DNA of 64,000 nucleotides, taken from assembly GCA_905221605.1 (NCBI GenBank), contig CAJNDS010002387.1:62001-126000 (forward strand). Reading direction: 5' to 3'. This stretch comes from Symbiodinium natans. Lineage: Eukaryota; Sar; Dinophyceae; Suessiales; Symbiodiniaceae. The position numbers and the translations under genes are program-made. Of this stretch, positions 50,571 to 63,000 are shown one piece after another. Below the pieces are notes generated by a model that saw nothing but the letters and a program-made list of their open reading frames with translations, searched no databases and was not told the origin of the DNA. Position 1 is the stretch's first letter; each line of letters starts with the position of its first letter.

Positions 50571-51867
50571 GGCGAGAGAGAAGAGTTCCGGGCGAGGAGA
50601 AGAGTTGAGTTAAAAATCTAGCAACCCCACACCGAGGGTGGGGGAAAAAATGGAAGGGGGGAGGGGTCTTAAGCAAACAGTAGCTTATGGGCAACAAGGA
50701 TTATTAAATTATAGTACCCCCCTATCCCCTATTATAATCCCTGTTAATGACTGCTAGTATAAGCATCCAAGGTGTTACATGGTCCCTGAAGTATGGTCCC
50801 CCTTCTTTTTAAGGGTTCCGAAGTATGGGCCCTCGGCTTTGATAGGGGAGATGAGGGGTTTTACGCTGGTCCCCTGTTACTGCTATGAGCATACGAACTC
50901 CCTAAAAAAATGGGACAAGTAGTCTTCCTTATAAGGGCAATGTAGGGGATTTATGACTTGTTTAGTGTTAATTTATTGTGGTGTGAGTGTGTTTTTTTTG
51001 GGGGTTCTTAAGCAAATAGCAGTTGAGGGCCCATACCAAGGGTGCCTAAACCCTAAAGCCTAAACCGAAAAAACCCAAACCCTAAACCCTAAACCCTAAA
51101 TAGTAGTTGAACGGCCCATACCAAGGGACGTGTAACTACTTAAAGACTCTTGAGACAGGCGCCGAGGCCGACGCAAGGCCACTGGAGGATCGGCCGCCGA
51201 GCCGTGGCCTGTGAGAGAGTTTAGAGTTTAGGAGTTTAGGGTTTAGGGTTAGGGTTTAGGGTTAGGGTTTAGGGTTTGGGAATTGTTTTTGTAGGGTTCA
51301 AGGATTCGGGCTTAGGGCTTTGCGTTGTTTACTTCTTTTGCCTTCGGGGGCTTCTTCGGGAGGTTGTAGAGGTTGGGCTTCTCAGGGCAAATTGCAGGTC
51401 CAAGGACTCCCAATACCCCTTACATAAGGAATATTCCTGAAAACATAACGGGTTTAGGGTTGAGGTTTAGGATTTAGAGTTTAGGTTTAGGGTTTAGGGT
51501 TTAGGGGTTGAATATTCGTAGTGCTGGGGTTGTTCGGGATGGGCTTCAAGTGGGTCTAGGACTGTAAACACCGGGTACGGGCTCATGGGGTTCCAGTGAG
51601 TTCAGGGTTAGGGTTTAGGGTTAAGGGTTTCGGGCTTCAAAGTGCTGTGCCAGGGTTTGGGGTTTGGGTTTGGGGTTTAGTGTTTCGGGCTCAGGGCCTG
51701 AACCCTAAGCCCCTACATGGGGGGGTTGATCTAGGGTCTTCAAGATTTTAGGTTTCCTCTTGGCCTATGCGGGAGATATAGGTTTTTTGGGGACAGGTCC
51801 TAAACGTAAAGCTTAAATCTAGACCTATATCCAGAAGCCTAAAACCAAAAAACCCAACCCCCTAAGA

Positions 51868-51963
51868 CTTGGATGTTCCCCTTATACTAGCAGTCCTTAA
51901 TAGGATTCTAGTACCCCCTACTATCATCCCAATTCAGGATGCTGGTATATGGGGGAACATCCT
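51868..51963. mobile_element. Hairpin MITE-like element
   Basis: CTTGGATGTTCCCCTTATAC and TATATGGGGGAACATCC arms around CAGTCCTTAATAGG. Same family as 40562-40663. Confidence 0.7.
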
Positions 51964-52299
51964 ATAAACCCTAAACCCTAAACCCTAAACCTAAACCCTA
52001 AACCCTAAAAACCCAAAGTGAAGGAAGAGCTACCAGCCGGCGGCACAAGCCGTTCGGGCTCCCTCGTCATCCTAGCGCCGCTGGCACATAGGCGGGGTCC
52101 GAAGGTAAGGTTTAGAGTTTAGAGCTTAGGGTTTAGGGGTTAGGGTTTATAAGGTTTAGAGTTTAGGGTTACTTTATAAGGTTAGGGTTTCCTGTTTTTC
52201 GCGGTGCGGCTTTCGAACCTTGGGATCTGATGGTCACGGCTGGTCCCTGCTCATAATTAAGTCGGTTGATCCGACGTACGGGCATCCCATACTCTTCCG

Positions 52300-52790
52300 C
52301 CCTAAACCCTAAACCGGCCCTAAGCCCTAAACCCTAAACCCTAAAACCCTAAACCCTAAACGCCTAAACCTAAAACCCTAAACCCTACCCTAAAACAAAC
52401 CCTAACCCTAAACCCTAAACCCTAAAACAAAACCCTAGACCAACCCTAACCCTAAACCCTAAACCTAAAACCCTAAACCCTACATAACCCTAACCCTAAA
52501 CCCTAAACCCTAAACCCTAAACCCTAACCCTAAGCCCTAAAAACCCTAAACCCTAACCCTAAACCCTAAACCTAACCGCCTAGAAAACCCTAAACCCTAA
52601 ACCCCTAACCCTAAACCCTAAACCCTAAACCCTAAACTAAACCCTAAACCCTAAACCTTCTTCGGAATCGTGGTCCCGTACAACGAAACCCCAAACCCTA
52701 AACCCTAAACCCTAAACCCTAAACCCTAAACCCTAAACCCTAAACCCTAAACCCTAAACCCTAAACCCTAACCCTAAAAACCCTAAACCC
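52300..52790 (-). repeat. Long irregular CCCTAAA array
   Basis: About 490 bases of CCCTAAA units with frequent slips (CCTAAA, CCCTAAAA, CTAAAC) and one 40-base unique break at 52655-52690. Confidence 0.93.
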
Positions 52791-53066
52791 TAAACCGCCT
52801 TTATCATCTTCTTCCGGAACTCGGTGAGTCCCACGGCAGTACAACGACCGAAACCCCCAGCCCTCAACCCTAAACCCTAAACCCCAAACCCTAAACCCCA
52901 AACCCCAAACCCTAAACCCCCAAAACCCTAAACCCTAAAACCCATGGCCCGACGACCTTGGGCACCAATCTAATTCGCGCGGATTTGACCCGAGCTCGAT
53001 GCGCTTCTCCACGTACCCAGGGGCCCCTTAGTTAAGGCGCATTCCTTAAATCTAGTAGGGTTCCGG

Positions 53067-53510
53067 ATGTGGTTTTACCCACCGACGCCACGTTCGCGCG
53101 CAGAACAGCTCTCTTCAGCCCCGTGCAGAAATGTCGGTATTTGCAGTACTTTCTGCAGTTTTCAGGACATGCACATACAAAATCTCTCGGCGCCAGCAGT
53201 GTTTAGGGCAGACAGCACTGACGCCATGAACCTGCATCTTCCTGTACACATGCACAATCCCTTCGAGCCAGCAGTATTCAGGGCAAAGCCAACCTTCCTC
53301 CTTGCAGCTGTGCCTGAACTGGCAGACCCGGAGTTTCGTGCACGTCAGCTCCGGGCCATGCAGGCCTCCTCCAACGACACCGTGGACCTCGTAGCCTGCT
53401 GCGATGTTGTGGACCTCTCTGAGGACGATCCACCTGCTGCCTTGTCTGTTTCTGGCACTCTTTTCCCCATGAACCAAATCCAGGCACTTCTGAAGTCAAA
53501 GTTCTCCTAG
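53067..53510 (+). CDS. Hypothetical ORF with duplicated PAVFRA motif
   Basis: A 147-codon ATG frame in a long array-free island. It contains two similar segments (MHIQNLSAPAVFRADST and MHNPFEPAVFRAKPT) about 40 residues apart and an acidic stretch (VVDLSEDDPP). The minus-strand frame across the same bases is also long, so the call is uncertain. No family recognised. It could be an exon of a larger gene; downstream open frames to 54034 are weaker. Confidence 0.35.
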   Translation: MWFYPPTPRSRAEQLSSAPCRNVGICSTFCSFQDMHIQNLSAPAVFRADSTDAMNLHLPVHMHNPFEPAVFRAKPTFLLAAVPELADPEFRARQLRAMQASSNDTVDLVACCDVVDLSEDDPPAALSVSGTLFPMNQIQALLKSKFS

Positions 53511-53942
53511 GTTTCCTTGTCGAGGGTTGAGTTTTCCCTCTCAGGCTTCGGCTTCTTCCAGTGCGACAGCTTCCTCCGACCTCGGGCCTCCAACCTCTTC
53601 GCGGCAGTGTGGTCCCCTGCAAAGCAAACGTCAAGGTTCTTGGAGGAGATAGTATCTGCGAGAGAGCTATTTCGCATGAAAAACGGCAGCTCCGGCGCGT
53701 GAACCTGCTCGGCCGCAGTTCGCCACGGATGTTACACATGGATGTCCTTGCCTCTCGAAGACTGCTTCGGAGCGCCGGATTCTGTACAGTTCTCTCGTCT
53801 TTGGCGACTTATCTCAATGCACGGGCTGGGCACTGCCTGCAATGGCTAAGGACAACTCGTGGCTGTTCCAGTAAAAAAGGGATCGCCATCCGCTCACACT
53901 TGCATGTCGCCATGTCCCCAAACCTTGTCATGTTCAGGGATG

Positions 53943-53972
53943 CGCGCGCGAGCGCGCGCGCGCGCGCGCGAA
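53943..53972. repeat. GC dinucleotide tract
   Basis: CGCGCG run of about 28 bases, a potential Z-DNA former. Confidence 0.9.
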
Positions 53973-54586
53973 CGTACCGTAATTTGGGATGGGCTCCGGG
54001 TCATCAAACTACGAGTCTAAACCCTAAACCCTAAACCCTGGACCTTAAACCCTAAACCCTAAACCGGTCTCTCAGAGGTGGCCTCCTGACCCTGCCTGAC
54101 GGACCGCCACACTCATGCTCATCATATCAAACTTCTGCGCACGCCTGTGCTAGGGTTTAGGGTTTAGGTTAGGGTTTATCAGCGTTAGGGTTGAGGGTTT
54201 AGGTTTTGGGGTTTAGGATTTCTAAGGGTTAGGGTTTAGGGTTTGGGGTTTGGGGTTTGGGGTTTGGGGTTTATAAGGGTTAGGGTTTAGGGTTTGGGGT
54301 TTAGGGTTTAGGGTGTAGGGAAGATCCTGTTCACCATTGGGGTTGTGCAGCTGCCTTTAAGGCTAGACTCTCTCTGACCGGTAGGTGACGAGGTATGCCC
54401 CTTGGCTTCCGGCAGTTTCCGAATTCTCGCCGATACCCTTTCATATGTGTCTACAGAGATGCGTTGGGTTGAGCTGGTGCCTAAACCCTAAACCCTAAAC
54501 CCTAAACCCTAAGCCCTAAACCCTAAAACCCCTCTAACCACCCCAGCGCGCGCGGCAGCAAGCGAAGCGAGAACCTAACACCCCAG

Positions 54587-54651
54587 CCATGTCTGCGCAA
54601 GGCCTACGCTTGACAATCGGCCGGGTCTACACCAAAGAGGACGGGAAGGGG
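54587..54651 (+). CDS. Candidate first exon (MSAQGLRLTIG...)
   Basis: An ATG in a fair context opens a frame reading MSAQGLRLTIGRVYTKEDGK, ending at a G-rich run that begins the next array. It looks like a protein start followed by an array-derived intron. Possible later exons (55478-55535 HAGQDLQARC; 56548-56612 MIPRRLAFYISEGEKLLG; 57252-57360) cannot be linked with certainty and no family is recognised. Confidence 0.3.
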
Positions 54652-55170
54652 GTTTAGGGTTTCGGGTTTAGGGTTTAGGGTTCAGGGGGCGCCCCCGAAG
54701 CCAGGGGCACGGGTTTCGAGGTTGGTGTTTGGTGGTTGAGGCTTCGGGGGCTTTCCTTTTAGTGTTTAAGCCCTCGAACCTTCGCATGTAAACGCAGGGC
54801 TTGGTCTGGGATGCACGGTTGGTTTAAATGCTTGTTGTAAATGCAGAAAGGCCTTCGTCTGAAGCCCGGCGGTGTACGGTTTGAGGGTTTCAGGCGTCTG
54901 AACAAGCCCACTGGCGCCCTTTTACCCTTCTTTGTTCGGTTTGGGGCTGGATTTCATTCACGAAAGCCGCCAAGGCGTAAATGGATACCCCGGAAAACAG
55001 TATGCTTGCTGGGCAACCGCCAAACGGTCATGGGCTTCAAATGACCCTAAAACCTAAACCCTAAACCCCAAACCCCCAAACCCCAAACCCCCAACCGTCT
55101 CTGAAAGATCAGCACCCCTCGCGCCTCGAGCATCTTTGGGCCCGAAGCAGCAACATTAAAAGTTCCAGAG

Positions 55171-55218
55171 ACCCCCCCCCCCCCCCCCCCCCCCCTCCCC
55201 CCCCCCCCCCCCCCCCCC
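55171..55218. repeat. Poly-C tract
   Basis: Two C runs of about 25 and 20 bases separated by one T. The longest of about ten poly-C/poly-G tracts in the window. Confidence 0.95.
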
Positions 55219-55229
55219 GCCGGCTCGAA

Positions 55230-55470
55230 ACTAACCCAAACCCTAAAAACCCTAAAACCCTAAACCCTAAACCCTAAAACCCTAAAACCCTAAACCTACA
55301 AACCCTCAACCCTAAACCCTAAACCCTAAACCCTAAACCCTAAACCCTTAACCCTTAACCCTTAACCCTTAACCCTAAACCCTAAACCCTAAACCCTAAA
55401 CCCTAAACCCTAAACCCTAAACCCTAAACCCTAAACCCTACACCCTACACCTTACACCCTACACCCTACA
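55230..55470 (-). repeat. Compound CCCTAAA array
   Basis: CCCTAAA units with CCCTTAA and CCCTACA variant blocks. Confidence 0.93.
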
Positions 55471-55531
55471 TCCAAGCCACGCCGGCCAGGACCTCCAAGC
55501 CCGGTGCAAGGGAGACCAGCAAAAGCTGAAG

Positions 55532-55640
55532 AGGCCTGGGGTTTAGGGTTTAGGGTTTAGGGTTTAGGGTTTAGGGTTTAGGGTTTAGGGTTTAGGGTTT
55601 AGGGTTTAGCGTTTAGGGTTTAGGGTTTAGGGTTTAGGAG
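55532..55640 (+). repeat. Interstitial telomere-type array (TTTAGGG)n
   Basis: About 14 TTTAGGG units with one TTTAGCG variant. Confidence 0.92.
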
Positions 55641-57139
55641 TATTTGGGGTTGGAGGTTTAGGGTTTGGGGGTAGTTGGGGTATTTGGGTTTAGGCTTTAG
55701 GGCCTAGGGGTATCTGGGTTATGGGGCAGAAAATTAGTACGTACTTAGACATACATAGATGTTCATGTATAGCGCTCGCCCCTCCGAGATCTGCGCCCAG
55801 GGTATGATCGCCCAAGATCTGCGCTTGCGGGCTCCGGAGAGTTTATCGCTGAGGATGATGACCCTAAACCCCTAAACCCTAAACCCCTAACCCCTAAACC
55901 CCTAAACCCCTAAACCCCGAAACCCCTAAACCCCTAAACCCCTAAACCCCAAACCCTAAACCCCAAACCCTAAACCCTAAAATCTAAACTCTAAACCCTA
56001 AACCCCTAAACCCTAACCCAAAACCCTAAAAGACATAGTCTCCCGCAGGCCACCCAGCATCTTTGGCCGGCAGGGGCCCGAAACTTGAAACCCGAAACCC
56101 TTTTCACTTATATGTACTTATATCCTGGGATTTAGAGTTTAGGGTTTAGGGCTTAGGGCTTAGGGCTTAGGGTTCAGGGTTTAGGTTGTCAAAATTTTGG
56201 TCCCTTTTACGGCATGTAATATTTAGGGTACCCCAAAAGGGATCATAATTTTGACAACCGCCCATATGTATTTGTATTGATGTTTATGTCTATATTTTTG
56301 TGTTCATATTCATATTCATATCCTGGGGTTTCGGGTTTTGGGGTTAGGGTTCAGGGTCAATACAAAGCTGGCATTGAGAATGATCTATAGGGTTTAGGGT
56401 TTCGGGTTGAGGGTTTAGGGTTGAGGGTTTAGGGGTTTAGGGTTTAGGGTTTAGGGGGCTCTACAGGGCTTTTTTCTGCCCCGAATCTCTATGAAACCCA
56501 AGAAACCGAAACCCCCTGAACCCTAAAGAAGCTAGCCGCGGATCATGATTCCTCGAAGGCTGGCTTTCTACATCTCCGAGGGGGAGAAGCTGCTGGGCAG
56601 CCATGTTGTCTAGGGTTTAGGGTTTTGGGTTAGGGTTGTGGGATTCAGGGATTCAGGAGTTCCCTCAACCCTCAGCCCTATAACCCTATAACCCTATATA
56701 ACCCTATATAGCCCTATATAACCCTATATCACCCTATAAACCGCATAACCCTAAATCCCCAAACCTTCAGGATTTGAGTTTTTTTTGAGGGTTCGGAGCC
56801 TGGGGTGTGTATGGTTCGGGTTGAGGGTCGAATGTCGGGGTTGCCTGCTGAAGGGCGTAGCTTCGAGCTTGGGGCTTGGGCGGGCCCAAAGGCCGTGCAG
56901 GGTTTAGGGTTTAGGGTTTAGGGTTTAGGGTTCAGGGTTCAGGGTTTAGGGTTCAGGGTTTAGGGTTTAGGGGTTTAGGGTTTGGGGTTTAGGCTTTGGG
57001 GTTTAGGGTTTAGGATTTAGCCATCGAAGATCAAGGCTGAGCCCATGGGAACGAAGAACGGACGCTGGAAACCGACCCGCCTGCTTCCATTGCTGATGGC
57101 GACATGGGACAGGTCATGGCTAGAACAGTGACCCTCTAC

Positions 57140-57249
57140 ACCCTAAACCCTAAGCCCTAAGCCCTAAGCCCTAAACCCTAAACCCTAAACCCTAAACCCT
57201 AAACCCTAAACCCTAAACCCTAAACCCTAAACCCTAAACCCTAAACCCT
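57140..57249 (-). repeat. Interstitial telomere-type array
   Basis: CCCTAAG then CCCTAAA units, ending at the candidate exon 57252-57360. Confidence 0.92.
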
Positions 57250-57251
57250 CC

Positions 57252-57360
57252 GTGTTCGCAATCGTGATGGCTGAGGGGCTGCTGTTTCGGGAGTACGAGT
57301 ACCGATCCATCAACAGGAGAGAGCCTGATGAATCCAATCTCAAAGCTCACAGGAGCCATG
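57252..57360 (+). CDS. Candidate exon between arrays
   Basis: Open frame reading VFAIVMAEGLLFREYEYRSI and about 16 further codons with charged residues (NRREPDESNLKAH). Flanked by CCCTAAA arrays on both sides. No family recognised. Confidence 0.28.
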
Positions 57361-57976
57361 CAACCCTAAACCCTAAACCCTAAACCCTAGAACTCTCAGG
57401 GGCACGAGTTTCGAGGCGCAGGCCCAGCCGCCTGGAGCCTTTCCAGCCGAACATTAGGATTTGATGTTGAGGCCTTTGATTCATTATTCATATAGGAACA
57501 TAGAGCTTTCATTCAAGCACTTAGGTAGTCTTATTATCTTGGCAGTCAATGACCCTAAGCAAAACTAGAATGTTCTCTAACGGTCTAGGTTCTAATTTCC
57601 TGCGCTTTTAAGGTTACCAGTCATGCTTCCAATTAGCATATGTTCCTTCCTTACGGATTCCCTGCCTCAAGAGATCCTTTAGAATATACGAAGAACAGTA
57701 GTAGGGGTGCCTTGGAACTCTTGAACTGGGGTATTGTCATTGGCAATTCTAATTCTTGCACGAGTCACGACATGGATTCGCGAGGTTCACGGGCGAGAAA
57801 GACCTCCCCCCCCCCCCCCCCCCCCCGATTTGTTCTGGCGCTGCCTCTGAACAACAGTATTGCGGGACCGGGAACCCTAAACTTTAAACCCTAACCTACA
57901 CCCTAAGCCCTAAACCCGGGGGGGGGGGGGGGGTTTGGCCGGGCCTTCTGTGCTCTGGGGCTCCCCGAACCCTCAA

Positions 57977-58077
57977 CTTGGGATGTTTCTTTTTATACTG
58001 ACAGTCCTTATTCGGGATGATAATAGGGGGTACTAGAATCCCGAGGAAGGACTGTTAGTATAAGGGGAACATCTCAA
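57977..58077. mobile_element. Hairpin MITE-like element
   Basis: CTTGGGATGTTTC left end, GGGGAACATCTCAA right end, with ACTGACAGTCCTTATTCGGG answered by CCCGAGGAAGGACTGTTAGT. Confidence 0.72.
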
Positions 58078-59059
58078 CCCTAAACCCCAAACCCTAACCA
58101 AGCCTCAACTAAATACCCACCTTCGGTTTTTTTTCTGAAGAATCCTCAATAACTCAATATCTGTGGTTCACACCCCCTTCAGACGCTGGACAACCTAACA
58201 TATTGGACGGCCGACAATGTTTTTTTACTATTCACACTCACGCACTCATGTCAAACAGCTCCTGCGCATTAGGGTTCAGGGTTCAGGCTGTGGGGTTGAG
58301 GAGTTCAGCTTCTGCTCTATTCCTCTTGAAACCTACTAAGCCCTAGCCCTAAGCCCTAAGCCCTGCCCCCAGCCCTGAGCCCTAAGCCCTGTAACCCTAA
58401 GCCCACCCGCAACCTACTAAGACCCGTAATCCTCAGCCCTAAGCCCTAAGCCCTCAGACCTGTAATCCTCAGCCCTAAGCCCTAAGCCTTAAGCCCTGAA
58501 AGGTTGAAACGCGATGCGCCGCCTGCAGCCCTGGCGCAGCGACTCCTCCGATTTTTGGGAGTTTGGGGTTTAGGGCTTAAGGGAGGGTTTAGGGCTGAGG
58601 GCTGCGGCTTAGGGCTTAAGGGCTTCGGGTGAGGGGAAGATAGGGTTGTGCCCTGTTGAGGGGGCCCCTGTATTTAGGGTCATAGTGCCTGGAGGAATTT
58701 TAGGGGGTTTTGGGGATCAAGAACTTAAAAGTTGAGAGTTACGAGGTCCCCTGCCTTTTGAGCGTGTTGCCATCGGGCCTGCAGCTGAACTTCTGGAACC
58801 CCAAACCCTAAACGGCCCTAAACCCTAAACCCCAAACCCTAAACCCTAAATCCCAAACCCCAAGCCCCAAACCCTAAACCCCCCAAACCCTCAACCCCAA
58901 ACCCTAAACCCTAAACCCTAAACCCTAAACCCCAAACCCCAAACCCTAAACCCTTCAACCGTGAACTCTACATGGCTCTCCCAGGCCTCATCATCTTCCG
59001 GGCCCTTCGGGACCAGGTCCCAAGCCGCGAAAACGGCGGCGCCAGTGAGGAGCCAACTC

Positions 59060-59320
59060 GAAACCCTAAACCCTAAACCCTAAACCCTAAACCCTAAACC
59101 CTAAACCCTAAACCCTAAACCCTAAACCCTAAACCCTAAACCCTAAACCCTACACCCTAAACCCTAAACCCTAAACCCTAGACCCTAGACCCTAAACCCT
59201 AAACCCTAATCCCTAAACCCTAAACCCTAAACCCTAAACCCTAAACCCTAAACCCTAAACCCTAAACCCTAAACCCTAAACCCAAACCCTAAGCCCTAAA
59301 ACCTAAACCCGAAACCGCGG
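59060..59320 (-). repeat. Long CCCTAAA array
   Basis: About 37 units with small CCCTAGA and CCCTACA variant patches. Confidence 0.95.
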
Positions 59321-59943
59321 CTCTAGACCTTGAACCCCTTCTTCGCCACAACCTACTATTTGCTTCAGAGCCCCTCAGCAAATCTTCTTCCTTATAATGG
59401 CAATATGGGGATTATGTTCATTTCTTTTGTGTGGGGGTAGGGCTCAGGGGCATGGAGTACGCTTAATATCAAAAGCTCAACCTATTCGGTTCCAGAGCCC
59501 CATAATCCCCAGGAAGGGCAGCGAGGGGGTGGCCTTGGAAAGACTCTTTAATGTCAGAACCAAATCCAAAGCGAATAAAATTGAGCAATAATAATAATAA
59601 TCGCATGAATAATAGTAGTAATAAAAATAATAGTTTAGGCCACTCAGGTGTTGGGTTTCGTGCTCTTACTCGACACTTTCCTCAGCACTGAATCGGTCCA
59701 CACTCTCAACCGCGCCGTGGGCTTGCTCAGAGTTTAGGGTTCTAGGGTTTAGGGTTTAGGGTTTAGGGTTCAGGGTTTAGGGTTTAGGGTTTGTGGGGAA
59801 AAGGGAACCCTAAGCCCTATCCAAACCCTCAGACCCTCAGGAGCAAGGAGCCAGCAGCGCTGCCCCAAAGAGACGGGCGGGCAGAGGTATCCCTGAAGGG
59901 GCTGAAGGAGGGGACCCTGGGAAGGGAACCGGGGGTCTTGCAT

Positions 59944-60055
59944 ACTATTTTATTATTATTCTTACGATTATTATCATTACTATTATTATTACTATTATTA
60001 TTATTATTACTATTATTATTACTCTTATTATTCTTCTTATTATTATTTTGTTATT
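59944..60055. repeat. TTA trinucleotide tract
   Basis: ATT/TTA repeats with TTC and TAC interruptions, followed by a TA-rich stretch to 60090. Open frames here encode poly-Leu and are by-products. Confidence 0.9.
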
Positions 60056-60099
60056 TTTGTTATACATATATATATATATATTCATATATACATAGCCTC

Positions 60100-63000
60100 T
60101 ATATGCCAAAGTTTCCCCTACGTGTACGTACCCCTAAGGTCCCTTACAAGGGTTTAGGGTTTAGGGCTTCGGGATTCGGGTTTGGCATTTAGGGTTGGTA
60201 GGGGGCATCGACGGCTGTTTAGCTTTATGATCAGAATTTGGCTTTAAAGTTTACTTCCTGGCCGCGCGCCAATCTCACTCTAGTTTTTAGTCACAGCGGC
60301 AAGGCTACGAAGAACTAGGTTTGGCCTTGGGATATTGTACATTGTCCCTTACTGGGTTTAAAAGGCTCCCATTCAGGAATATTTTTTCAGAGGGCTTTCA
60401 AGTACCAAACTAGAATAATGGTGCAAGTTGTTTAACTTTATAAGGGCTGAAGATCATTTGGGGTTTCGGGTGTAGGGCTTAGGGTAACGTTTGTTCTAGT
60501 AGCAGTTCTTGGGTAGTTTTCTCATTTGCCGGCCCTCTAAGAGTATACCTCATTTCAGAATACTACGGGACCTCAAGTTTATGTCATGCACCTGGTTCAA
60601 CACCCTGAATCCTAAAACCCTAAATCTTAAACCCTAAACCCTAAAGCCTAAACCCTAAACCCTAAACCCTAAGTACATGTTCATCTTGGCGGGAACAACA
60701 GTCAAGAGCAGACGTCGACACAAATATGGTTCAGAGTCGATGAATGCACTTTAGCTAGACGCATACACTAGTTCTTAGGGTTTAGGGTTTACGGTTTACG
60801 GTTTAGGGTTTACGGTTTAGGGCGCTGACTTGTGACAACTGCTGGCCTTTGACATAAAAGGCCACAAAATCTGCAGTACAACTTACAGGGGTTTGCTCTC
60901 AAGTACCTTTATAGTGTCCCCAAACCAAAAATATATACGGTTGGATGTCAGGTATGTTCTTCAAACTCAGGAAATGTCATGAACCAGTGTTGCATTTGGT
61001 GGCCAAGTGCGCGAACGTCGAGCGCCGCAGCTCATTCGACGCATCGGTTGTTCCCCAGATATGCAAGTTGGATCTTAGGATGGTTTCCTCACCGAGATAT
61101 AGTACACTAAGCCCTAAACCGCAAACTATAGGCCCTAAACCCTAAACCCTAAACCCTAAACCCTAAACCCTAACCCCTTGAACCCTATTTCTCCTGGTGC
61201 TTTACCCCACAGACCCGCGAGTCGCCCTCCGACACAAGAAGGCGCGCATGTCACGCAGAGCGTGCGGGAGCGCAAAAACAGGTGAGGGCTCCCCTAGCTG
61301 GCTTTAGTAGGGAGTGAGGTACCCTATGAAATCCCTTAAAGAGTGTGTCTATAGGGCCCCAATTCCCTCAGTGCAGGGTAGATATGTATATACATATATA
61401 TATATATATATATAGAGGGCTCCAATTCCCTCATTGCAGGGGTATAGAGGGCCCTAATTCCCGCATTCGCTACTAAGAACCAGGAGTTCTCTTTGTCCAA
61501 TTTCAGATCCCTGGTGTAGTTTTGGGGTTCTTACTTATTCTTACCCAGGAAGCAAGGAGTAGGGCCATGCCCTGGTTCGGATTTAGGGTTTAGGCTTTAA
61601 AATTTAAAATTTTAGGGTTCAGGTTTAGGGTTTCGGATGTAGGGTCTAGGGTTCAGGGTTTAGGGGATTTGCGGTATAGGGTTTCGGGTTTAGGGTTTCG
61701 GGCTCGGATTTCGTGTTTAGGGTTTAGGGTTGACACTTTAGAGGTGTCTGGGCATGGGCTTTAGTCAGTCGTGTTTGGGATTGAATTGTGGATCAGGGTT
61801 TGGGCTTTGGAAAGGTTCAGGGTTTAGACTTTGGGGTTCAGGGTTCTGCGGTTTTAGGCTTTAGGGCTCAGGGCTAGTCGGCTCCAAACGATGAGGTTGA
61901 TGCCTTGGGTCTACCAGTGATAAGGGTTAAAGGGTTCAGCGCTTCTCCTAGACCCTAACTAAACTCCAAACCCCAAACCCCAAACCCCAAACCCCAAACC
62001 CCAAACCCCAAACCCCAAACCCCAAACCCTAAACCCTAAACCCTAAACCCTAAACCCCAAACCCAAACCGCCCAAGCGTTCCCCTCCCCAGGTTGGTAAC
62101 TCTTCAGAAGCCCACCTCAGTGTCCTCCGGCTTCACTCCCTTCGTGAGCACTGGGCCTGGCGGGACGCGTGGGTTTAGGGTTTAGGGTTGAGGGTTGAGG
62201 GTTCAGGGTTCAGGGTTTAGGGTTTAGGGTTTAGGGTTAAGGTTTAGGGTTTAGGGCTTGTCTCTTGCGCTCTCCGGATCCCTTGTTGCGCACAACATAT
62301 GTATATAAACATCCATATGTATATACACTGATGAAGCAGCAACATGAATCTCGATTCTGCCACACGCTCTCGGTTTTGGGGTCCGCTTCCTCAAAGACAA
62401 CATGAACCCTAAACGTTATACAGGGCTTAGGGTTTAAGGTTTAGGGTTTGGGGTTCAGGGTAGGGTGAACCCGAAAATTGGGGTCATACACACGGAACTA
62501 CTATAATCCCTGCGGGATTTTAAGATTCATTTGGTCCCCAAGGTTGTGGGCAATGAAATTCTGGGTGCCTTAAAATCTCATTCGATCCAGTATGGATCAA
62601 ATCAACAGATATACCTTAGCAGCAGCACATTTTTTATACGAAGTTCATTCACGGAAAAACAGTACTTCAGGTTGCAACCCTAAACCCTAAACCCTAAACC
62701 CTAAACCCTAAACCCTTAAACCAAAAGCCCTAAGGTATTCGTTCAAGACAAGGCTCCGTGTTCTTGTTCGTTTCTTGGGTTTCCTTGGCCGCGGGCGCTC
62801 GCTGCATCCCGTACTCTTTGTGCCACCTACCGAGGGTTTAGGTTTAGGATTTAGTGTTTAAGGTTTAGGGTTTAGGGTTTAGGACATCGGTGAGAGGAGG
62901 GCGAAGGGTGTTGGGGAAGGGATGTCCCCAAGCACAGGAACTAGTTGTGGCGAGAATTCCAGCAGCAGGAAGACTCAAGTAATGATCCAAGTATCGCAAG

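Larger units (their letters stand above)
47625..53066. other. Array- and repeat-rich region without a recognised gene
   Basis: Contains degenerate introner-like copies (48692-48845; 49752-50216), hairpin and TIR elements, a minisatellite (50340-50570), AT-rich tracts and telomere-type arrays. Short exon-like islands at 49705-49750 (QLIEPGTARGPEL) and 50217-50252 flank the element at 49752 as if it were an intron, but the gene is not recognised. Confidence 0.55.

Noticed and set aside
50298-50697. Pro-rich proteins on the minus strand
   Set aside because: Several overlapping frames arise from one GC-rich minisatellite.
59791-60192. 133-codon frame with poly-Leu
   Set aside because: The Leu run is the TTA/ATT microsatellite, and flanking codons are array-derived.
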